From contig JAICSG010000046.1 of the NCBI GenBank assembly GCA_025937035.1, positions 1 through 12,761 of the forward strand: a stretch of DNA of 12,761 bases, in the 5' to 3' direction. This document shows positions 1 to 5,660 of the stretch, one piece after another; position 1 is the first letter of the stretch, and every line of letters starts with the position of its first letter. Source of the DNA: Thermoanaerobaculia bacterium. Its GTDB lineage: Bacteria; Acidobacteriota; Thermoanaerobaculia; Multivoradales; UBA5704. Made by a program: the position numbers and the translations under genes. Below the pieces are notes generated by a model that saw only the letters and a list, made by a program, of their open reading frames with translations, did no database searches and was not told the DNA's origin.

Positions 1-3000
1 CCGGTGCCGCGCGAGGGGCCGCTCCCGCTCTCCTCCTCGCAATTGCGGCTCTGGCTTCTCGACCGCCTCCGCCCCGGGATCGCCGCCTACAACCTGCCCG
101 GCGTGGTGGATCTCGCGGGGCCGCTGGAGCCGGCGGTCCTCGCCGGGGCCCTGGCCGCCATCGAGCGCCGCCACGAGACCCTGCGCACGGTCCTGGCGGC
201 GCGGGGCGGCGAGCCCCGGCAGGAGGTGGCCCCAGCGGCGGCCTTCACCCTCCCCGTCGTCGACCTCTCCGCCCTGCCGGAGCCGGCGCGCCGGGCCGAG
301 GCGGAGCGGCTGGCCGCGGCGGAGGCGGCGCGCCCCTTCGACCTCGCCCGCGGCCCTCTATGGCGCACCACCCTGGCGCGGCTCGGGCCGGACCGGCACC
401 TTCTGATCGTCGTCCTGCACCACGTGGTGGCGGACGGCTGGTCCCTCGCCGTGCTCTTCGACGAGCTGGCGGCGCTCTGCCAGGCCGGCGCGGCGGGCCT
501 GCCCGCGGACCTCCCCGGGCTGCCGGTCCAGTACGCTGACTACGCCGTCTGGCAGCGGGAGCGGCTGGGCGGCCCGGCGGCGGGCGCCGCCCGGGACTAT
601 TTCCGCCGGCGCCTGCGGGGCGTGCCCGTGCTCGAGCGTCCCGCCGACCGGCCGCACGCGGCCCAGCGCGGCTTCCGCGGCGGGACGCGGCGCCTGGAGC
701 TCCCCCCGGACCTGGTGGCGGCGCTGGAGCGGCTCGCCCGGCGTGAGGGGGCCACCCCCTTCATGCTCCTGCTCGCCGCCTTCCAAGCGCTCCTGGCGCG
801 GCTCACCGGCGAGGACACGGTGGCCGTGGGCTCGCCGGTCGCCAACCGCCGGCACGTCGAGGTCGAAGGGCTGATCGGCTTCTTCGTCAACACCCTTGTC
901 CTCGACGCCCGCTGCGGCGACGACCCGCCGTTCCGGGAGCTGCTGGCGCGGACGCGCGAGGCCTGCCTGGGGGCCTACGCCCACCAGGACCTCCCCTTCG
1001 AGCGCCTGGTCGAGGAGCTCCACCCGCAGCGGGACCTGGCGCGCAACCCGCTGTTCGAGGTGATGCTCGCGCTCGAGGAGCCGCTGGCGCCGCGCCGCGC
1101 CGGCGGCCTGCTCCTCACCCCGCGCCGGATCGACAACGGCACCGCCAAATTCGATCTCCTGCTGACGGTGACGCGCGGTCCGGCGGGCGAGGGGTGGAGC
1201 GCGGCGGCGGAGCACGACGCGTCGCGGTTCGATCCGGCGACCGTCGAGCGCCTGCTCGAGCACTGGCGGACGCTGCTCGCCGGCCTCGTGGACCGGCCGG
1301 CGGACCGCCTCGCCGACCTGCCGCTGCTGACCGCGCCAGAACGCGAGCAGATCCTCGGCCGCTGGAGCGGCGCCGGCGTCCCGGCGCCGGCGGGCGGCTG
1401 CCTGCACGAGCTGGTGGCGGCCCAGGCGGAGCGCACCCCGGACCGCGTCGCGGTCGCGGCAGCCGGGGGGAGCCTGACCTACGGCGAGCTGGCGGCCCGG
1501 GCGGGGCGGCTGGCCCACCGCCTGCGTCTCCTGGGCGTCGGGCCGGAGCAGAGGGTCGGCATCTTCCTCCGCCGCGAGCCGTCGCTGATCGTGGCGCTCC
1601 TCGGCGTGCTCGGCGCCGGCGGCGCCTACGTCCCTCTCGACCCGTCCTACCCGCGGGACCGCATCGGCTTCATGCTCGCCGACTCGGGAGCGCGGGTCCT
1701 GGTGACGGAGACCGCCCTGGCCGGGCCCTCCAACAGCTTCCCGGGCGCGACCGTACTGGTCGACGACGAAGCCGGCGACGCCCAGAGCGGTACGCCGCCG
1801 CCGGCCGGCGTGGAGCCCGCGAGCCTCGCCTACGTCATCTACACCTCCGGCTCGACCGGCCGGCCCAAGGGGGTGGCGATCTCGCACGGCAGCGCCGTCG
1901 CGCTGGTGCGCTGGGCTCTCGCGGCCTTCCCTCCCGAGGACCTGGCCGGCGTGCTGGCCGCGACCTCCGTCTGCTTCGACCTCTCGGTCTTCGAGATCTT
2001 CGTGCCCCTGTCCTGCGGCGGCCGGGTGGTCCTCGCCGGCAACGCCCTGGAGCTGCCGGCCCTCGCCGCGGCCGGCGAGGTGACGCTCGTCAACACCGTG
2101 CCGTCGGTGATCGCCGAGCTGGCGCGCGACCGCGCCCTCCCTGCCGGCGTGCGGACCGTCAACCTGGCGGGCGAGCCGCTCGACCGGTCGCTGGCCGAGG
2201 CGATCCACGGCGCGTCGCCGGCCCGCCTGCTGAACCTCTACGGCCCGAGCGAGGACACCACCTACTCGACCTGGGCCGAGGTCGGCCGCGGGGCGGCCGG
2301 CCCGCCGCCGATCGGCCGCCCCCTCCCCGGCACTCAAGGCTGGGTGGTCGACCGCCGGGGCGCTCCGGTGCCCGCGGGCGTCCCCGGCGAGCTCCTGCTG
2401 GGGGGTGCGGGGCTGGCGCGCGGCTACCTCGGCCGGCCCGATCTCACGGCGGAGCGCTTCGTGCCGGACCCCTTCGGCCCGCCGGGCTCCCGCCTCTACC
2501 GCACCGGCGACCTGGCGCGCTGGCGGAGCGACGGGCAGCTCGACTTCCTCGGCCGGATCGACCGCCAGATCAAGCTGCGGGGCTTTCGTATCGAGCTGGG
2601 CGAGATCGAGGCCGCCCTCCTGGCCGCCCCGGAGGTCCGCGCGGCCGCGGTCGTGATGCGCGACGACGGCGGCTCCGCCGGCCGCTATCTGGCCGCCTAT
2701 GTCGTGCCGGCGGATACCGCGGCCGAGGAGCTGCCCCGGCTCCTCAAGGCCAGGCTGCGGGAGATCCTCCCCGAATACATGCTTCCCGCCGCCTTCGTCC
2801 TCCTGGACGCCCTGCCGCTCACACCGAGCGGCAAGGTCGACCGTGGCGCGCTGCCCGCGCCCGCGGCCCGGGCGGCGGCGGGCGGGAGCCCGGGCGAGGC
2901 GCCACGCAGCGACGTCGAGAGGAAGATCGCCGCCCTCTGGCAGGAGCTGCTCGGGGTGGAGAGCCCGGGGATCGACGACGACTTCTTCGAGCTGGGAGGG

Positions 3001-3189
3001 CATTCCCTGCTGGCCTCGCGCCTGGTGGCGCGCCTCGGCGACGTCTTCGGCGTGGAGATCCCGCTGCAGCGCCCGTTCGAGCACCCGACCCTCGCCGGGC
3101 TGGCCCTGGCGGTGGAGGATGCCGTGCTCGCGGAGATCGACGGGCTGAGCGAGGAGGAGGCGCTGCTGATGCTCGGGGAGACCACCTGA
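1..3189 (+). CDS. Nonribosomal peptide synthetase, terminal C-A-T module (5' partial)
   Basis: Selects, activates and condenses one amino acid in nonribosomal peptide synthesis. Residues are numbered from the GTG at 4. Condensation domain about 9-435, with active-site HHVVADG at 139-145. Adenylation domain about 467-950: core A3 YTSGSTGRPKG 613-623, A5 NLYGPSEDTT 744-753, A7 YRTGDL 832-837, A8 around 850-869, A10 lysine K944. Carrier domain about 970-1037, with LGGHS and phosphopantetheine serine S1001. The specificity positions read D659, L660, F663, N697, N720, A722, L745, T753, Y754, K944, i.e. DLFNNALTYK, which I recall as an alanine-type code. The frame is open to base 1, and VPREGPLPL just before the C domain looks like an inter-module linker, so the GTG at 4 is probably not the true start. 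The protein ends in a short acidic tail (LSEEEALLMLGE) with no thioesterase, reductase or epimerase. Domain calls are firm; substrate is inferred. Confidence 0.96.
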   Translation, partial: PVPREGPLPLSSSQLRLWLLDRLRPGIAAYNLPGVVDLAGPLEPAVLAGALAAIERRHETLRTVLAARGGEPRQEVAPAAAFTLPVVDLSALPEPARRAEAERLAAAEAARPFDLARGPLWRTTLARLGPDRHLLIVVLHHVVADGWSLAVLFDELAALCQAGAAGLPADLPGLPVQYADYAVWQRERLGGPAAGAARDYFRRRLRGVPVLERPADRPHAAQRGFRGGTRRLELPPDLVAALERLARREGATPFMLLLAAFQALLARLTGEDTVAVGSPVANRRHVEVEGLIGFFVNTLVLDARCGDDPPFRELLARTREACLGAYAHQDLPFERLVEELHPQRDLARNPLFEVMLALEEPLAPRRAGGLLLTPRRIDNGTAKFDLLLTVTRGPAGEGWSAAAEHDASRFDPATVERLLEHWRTLLAGLVDRPADRLADLPLLTAPEREQILGRWSGAGVPAPAGGCLHELVAAQAERTPDRVAVAAAGGSLTYGELAARAGRLAHRLRLLGVGPEQRVGIFLRREPSLIVALLGVLGAGGAYVPLDPSYPRDRIGFMLADSGARVLVTETALAGPSNSFPGATVLVDDEAGDAQSGTPPPAGVEPASLAYVIYTSGSTGRPKGVAISHGSAVALVRWALAAFPPEDLAGVLAATSVCFDLSVFEIFVPLSCGGRVVLAGNALELPALAAAGEVTLVNTVPSVIAELARDRALPAGVRTVNLAGEPLDRSLAEAIHGASPARLLNLYGPSEDTTYSTWAEVGRGAAGPPPIGRPLPGTQGWVVDRRGAPVPAGVPGELLLGGAGLARGYLGRPDLTAERFVPDPFGPPGSRLYRTGDLARWRSDGQLDFLGRIDRQIKLRGFRIELGEIEAALLAAPEVRAAAVVMRDDGGSAGRYLAAYVVPADTAAEELPRLLKARLREILPEYMLPAAFVLLDALPLTPSGKVDRGALPAPAARAAAGGSPGEAPRSDVERKIAALWQELLGVESPGIDDDFFELGGHSLLASRLVARLGDVFGVEIPLQRPFEHPTLAGLALAVEDAVLAEIDGLSEEEALLMLGETT

Positions 3190-3202
3190 TGGAGGAAGGC
3201 CG

Positions 3203-3228
3203 GCGGGCGCCCGGAGCCGGGCGCCCGC
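3203..3228. terminator. GC-rich hairpin between convergent genes
   Basis: Perfect inverted repeat of 12 bases (gcgggcgcccgg, 3203-3214, against 3217-3228), separated by 2 bases; it would fold as an 11-bp stem with a 4-base loop. It lies in the 56-bp gap between the ends of the NRPS gene (+) and the PDZ gene (-). There is no T-run on either side, so it is not a classical intrinsic terminator. A bidirectional transcription barrier is the simplest reading. Confidence 0.5.
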
Positions 3229-3245
3229 GGGGCGCTGGCCGCCCG

Positions 3246-4346
3246 CTACGGCTTCTTCGGAGCGGCCGGAGCCGTGACCCGGACCAGGAGGTCCTGGCTG
3301 CGGATCGCGATCTCACCGCTCTGCGGATCCTCGGTCACGTTGACCGGGGCTCCGCGCACCTCCACCTTGGCCCCACCGACGCTGCCGGAGAACCGGAGCT
3401 GGCCCGCCTGCGCCGCCGGCCCCGCTCCCACGGTCCCCGGCTTCTGAGACTGGTTACTCTGGTGCGCGCGCCCTCCGGTGAGGATCTTGGCGGTCCGCCG
3501 CTCATTGCCGCGCAAGAAGGTCAACACCACGGTCTCGCCGCCGTCGACCACGGCGAGACGACGCCCGCCTTCGCGAGAGGTCAACGCCAGACCGTCGATG
3601 TGCGTCAGGAGGTCCCCCTTCCGCAGCCCTCCCACCTCGGCGGGGCTGCCGGGCTCCACCTCATCCACCACGGGCGCCTGGGGGAACGACCAGTAGCCCC
3701 CCTCCTTCCCGTCCGCGCCCACGAGACCGCAGCCCTGGCACTGGAGCCGGAATCCGAAGCGGATCGCCGGCCCCTGCGGCGAAGGCGGCTCCATCACGGC
3801 CAACTTGTGCGCGCGGGGCGCGGGAGCGGGCCGGGCCGCCGCGCCACCCTTCTGGCCCGACGAGGTGGCCGAGGTGGCTCGGGCGCTGGGGGAAGGCGCG
3901 GGACGCGCCGTGGCCGCCGCGCGCGGCGCGGGGGCCGGATGCAGGGGCCCGGTCGGCCGGAGATCGCACTTGCTCCCTGCCGTGACCTTTACGGTGCGCT
4001 CGCTACCGTCCCGGCGAATGGTCAGAGCTACCGTCTGCCTGGGGGAGACATGGGCGAGGCGGCGCCCCCCCTCCTCGGTCGTGATCAGGAAACCGTCCAC
4101 GGCGACGATCACGTCGTCAGCCTGCAACTCGCCGTCGGCGGGCCCTCCCTGGACCACCCCACGCACCTTCGGCTCCGTCCGGAATTGCTCCCAGTTCTTC
4201 TGCCAGTCCCGGGCGCCTCCGTAGAGCCCGGTGATCCCCAGGTCTCCGATCGTGCGTCCTTCAGGGCATTGTTGCGCCGGGAGCGCCGCTCCCCAGGTCA
4301 GGGCCGCCGTCAAAACGAATCCTGCCACGATCTTGCTGCTGCTCAT
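3246..4346 (-). CDS. Secreted protein with two PDZ domains
   Basis: 366 residues. Residues 1-25 form a signal peptide: K5, hydrophobic core VAGFVLTAALTWGAAL, then LPAQQ as probable cleavage region. PDZ domain 1 lies at about 58-125 (GGPADGELQADDVIVAVDG) and PDZ domain 2 at about 224-291 (PGSPAEVGGLRKGDLLTHIDG). An Ala/Pro-rich linker (about 133-180) separates them. Both share an (E/R)EGGRRLA stretch at matching positions, so they look like an internal duplication. A CQGC (CxxC, C203 and C206) sits just before PDZ 2; C27 and C127 are the only other cysteines. The C-terminal 75 residues are beta-rich and unassigned. No protease catalytic domain is visible, so this is not a DegS- or HtrA-type enzyme; a binding or sensing role outside the cytoplasm is inferred. 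It is third in the sigma-factor operon, 21 bp after the membrane-protein gene. The start is set by AGGAGG at 4352-4357. Confidence 0.85.
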   Translation of the reverse strand: MSSSKIVAGFVLTAALTWGAALPAQQCPEGRTIGDLGITGLYGGARDWQKNWEQFRTEPKVRGVVQGGPADGELQADDVIVAVDGFLITTEEGGRRLAHVSPRQTVALTIRRDGSERTVKVTAGSKCDLRPTGPLHPAPAPRAAATARPAPSPSARATSATSSGQKGGAAARPAPAPRAHKLAVMEPPSPQGPAIRFGFRLQCQGCGLVGADGKEGGYWSFPQAPVVDEVEPGSPAEVGGLRKGDLLTHIDGLALTSREGGRRLAVVDGGETVVLTFLRGNERRTAKILTGGRAHQSNQSQKPGTVGAGPAAQAGQLRFSGSVGGAKVEVRGAPVNVTEDPQSGEIAIRSQDLLVRVTAPAAPKKP

Positions 4347-4351
4347 AAATA

Positions 4352-4357
4352 CCTCCT
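4352..4357 (-). promoter_or_regulatory. Ribosome binding site of the PDZ gene
   Basis: On the minus strand this reads AGGAGG, a full Shine-Dalgarno match, 5 bases upstream of the ATG at 4346. It fixes the start and places a signal peptide at the N terminus. It lies inside the 21-bp gap to the preceding gene, consistent with one polycistronic message. Confidence 0.75.
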
Positions 4358-4367
4358 GTTCCCTTGC

Positions 4368-4943
4368 TCAGAACCAGAGAATCTGGCGTGTGGAACCTGG
4401 CGCGGCAGCCGGTTCGGCTCCCTCGGCAGGGGTCTGTTCGAGCGCCTGGAACGCCGCCGCTACGCGCGGGTCGTTCGGGTCCATGCGGGCGAGCTCCCCT
4501 GCGGCGGCCCGCAGGGCCGACAGCGCGGCTTCCCGCCCCTGGGTGAGGGAGCCGCTCTTTCCCGCCTCGGGGCTCCCGGGCTTCCACTGCGCGTGCAGGG
4601 AGGCGAGGGCGGCCACATAGGCCGAGCCCGCCTGCTGCACCTGGGAGGCGGTGACGGCGGCGCCGGCCCGCGCCGGCTCCTGGGCGGCCCCGGCCGGCGT
4701 CCGGCCGGCCCGCCACTGGCCGAGCATCGTCCCGCCCAGGAAGAGGGCCAGGGCGGCGGCGAGCCCCGCGGCCATCTGACCGGCCCGGCGCCACGGTGTG
4801 CGCCGGGGGGAGAGCAGGCGGCGGGCCCGCAGGTTGCGGACCACGCGCTCCTCCAGGAGCTCGCTGGGCGCCGCCTCCCGGGGCAGGCGAAGGAACGCCT
4901 CCCGTTCCTCAGGAGTCAGCTCGGTGTCCATGTCGTGCGTCAT
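4368..4943 (-). CDS. Single-pass membrane protein, candidate anti-sigma factor
   Basis: 191 residues. The cytoplasmic N terminus (about 1-54) contains LTPEEREAFLRLP and LEERVVRNLRARRLL. One transmembrane segment follows at about 56-75 (GQMAAGLAAALALFLGGTML) after an Arg-rich stretch, then an Ala-rich extracytoplasmic part of about 115 residues ending in QILWF. The ATG at 4943 is preferred because AAGGAGGA (4951-4958) lies 7 bases upstream; the open frame extends further up, inside the sigma gene. The start overlaps the end of the sigma gene by 35 bp, which suggests translational coupling. Position and topology fit an anti-sigma factor. However, it has no cysteine at all and so lacks the zinc-binding HxxxCxxC motif of ZAS-type anti-sigma factors. 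The anti-sigma role rests on context; it could instead be a membrane scaffold for the PDZ protein. Confidence 0.75.
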   Translation of the reverse strand: MTHDMDTELTPEEREAFLRLPREAAPSELLEERVVRNLRARRLLSPRRTPWRRAGQMAAGLAAALALFLGGTMLGQWRAGRTPAGAAQEPARAGAAVTASQVQQAGSAYVAALASLHAQWKPGSPEAGKSGSLTQGREAALSALRAAAGELARMDPNDPRVAAAFQALEQTPAEGAEPAAAPGSTRQILWF

Positions 4944-5493
4944 GAATCTGTCCTCCTTGCGCTCCCAGCAGCCTGCGCACCGCCCTTCGGGCGAAATGGA
5001 GCTGGCTCCGGGACGTGCCCGGGGTGATGCCCAGGCTGCGGCTGATCTCGTCGTGAGTGAATCCCTCCACATCGTGCAGCACGAGGACCGCGCGATAGCC
5101 GTCGGGCAGCAGGCGGACCGCCTGCTCCAGGTCGATGCGGCCGGCGCGGTCCGGCGCCACCAGCTCCGCCTCGAGACGCTCGAGGTCCTCCTGCTGGGCG
5201 GGTCTCACCCGGCGCAGGCTCTTGCGCACCCGGTTGAGGCCGATGCCGATCAGCCAGGTGCGGAAGCTCGACTCCCAGCGGAAGCGGGTGAGGCCCGCCA
5301 CCGCCCGGATCCAGGTCTCCTGCACGATGTCTTCGGCGTCCATCTCGGACCCGCCCAGGATGCGCAGGGCGAATTGGTAGAGAGCGCCGGTGTGGCGGCG
5401 GTAGAGAGCCCGGAACGCCGCCTCGTCCCCCTCGCGGAGGATCCGCTGTGCCAGCTCGGCGTCGGTCGGGTCGTCGTTCCGGATCTCGTCCAT
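4909..5493 (-). CDS. ECF-type RNA polymerase sigma factor
   Basis: 194 residues, normal for the extracytoplasmic function (ECF) group. It directs RNA polymerase to a specific promoter set, normally while not held by an anti-sigma partner. Sigma region 2 is at about 25-95, with DAEDIVQETWIRA (52-64) and the following W79/R88 segment. Region 4 is at about 122-178, with LPDGYRAVLVLHDVEGFTHDEI leading into a helix-turn-helix (SLGITPGTSRSQLHFARR, about 153-170). There is no region 1.1 or 3. The ATG at 5493 has AGAGGAG three bases upstream (5497-5503), slightly close but the best option. It is first in an operon with the membrane protein (35-bp overlap) and the PDZ protein. The C-terminal 15 residues after region 4 are encoded where the next gene begins. 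It is divergent from the permease gene. I could not identify an autoregulated promoter upstream. Confidence 0.95.
   Translation of the reverse strand: MDEIRNDDPTDAELAQRILREGDEAAFRALYRRHTGALYQFALRILGGSEMDAEDIVQETWIRAVAGLTRFRWESSFRTWLIGIGLNRVRKSLRRVRPAQQEDLERLEAELVAPDRAGRIDLEQAVRLLPDGYRAVLVLHDVEGFTHDEISRSLGITPGTSRSQLHFARRAVRRLLGAQGGQIHDARHGHRADS
4951..4958 (-). promoter_or_regulatory. Ribosome binding site of the candidate anti-sigma gene
   Basis: On the minus strand this reads AAGGAGGA, 7 bases before the ATG at 4943. It lies within the 3' end of the sigma-factor gene and decides between this start and longer in-frame alternatives. Confidence 0.75.
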
Positions 5494-5523
5494 ACACTCC
5501 TCTGTGCCCCCGGAAGGCCCGAA

Positions 5524-5582
5524 CGTTGGTCAGCCCGCCGATTGGAAATCTCCGCGCCGCCTTTTTCCTGGGCCGGCCAACG
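5524..5582. repeat. Imperfect inverted repeat in the divergent sigma/permease spacer
   Basis: cgttggtcagcc (5524-5535) and ggccggccaacg (5571-5582) are reverse complements at 10 of 12 positions, with centres 47 bp apart. They lie between the divergent sigma and permease starts. This spacing would suit a regulator binding two sites, but in GC-rich DNA such a pair can also arise by chance. Confidence 0.3.
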
Positions 5583-5618
5583 AAATCCGCCCCCGCGGGG
5601 ACTCATCTACATCTACAC

Positions 5619-5624
5619 TATGAT
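5619..5624 (+). promoter_or_regulatory. Candidate -10 element for the permease gene
   Basis: TATGAT, one mismatch from TATAAT, about 36 bp upstream of the permease ATG. It is in an unusually AT-rich patch of this spacer and predicts a leader of roughly 30 nt. No good -35 hexamer is seen at 16-18 bp spacing, so an activator or an alternative sigma factor may be needed. Confidence 0.35.
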
Positions 5625-5649
5625 GCTCTTCGCCGAAGTACTGGTTCAC

Positions 5650-5656
5650 AAGGAGA
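5650..5656 (+). promoter_or_regulatory. Ribosome binding site of the permease gene
   Basis: AAGGAGA, four bases before the ATG at 5661. It selects this start over the much longer open frame that begins upstream inside the sigma gene. Confidence 0.7.
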
Positions 5657-5660
5657 TAGG

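Noticed and set aside
358..3084. 908-codon open frame antisense to the NRPS gene
   Set aside because: Its composition is the Arg/Gly/Ala/Glu mix expected from the reverse frame of GC-rich coding DNA, it shows no domain, and the + strand carries unambiguous NRPS motifs throughout.
1194..5027. 1277-codon + strand open frame crossing the NRPS end and the PDZ and membrane-protein genes
   Set aside because: It runs in a second frame through three real genes on two strands and is highly Arg/Pro/Gly-rich. It is a lack-of-stops artefact of high GC.
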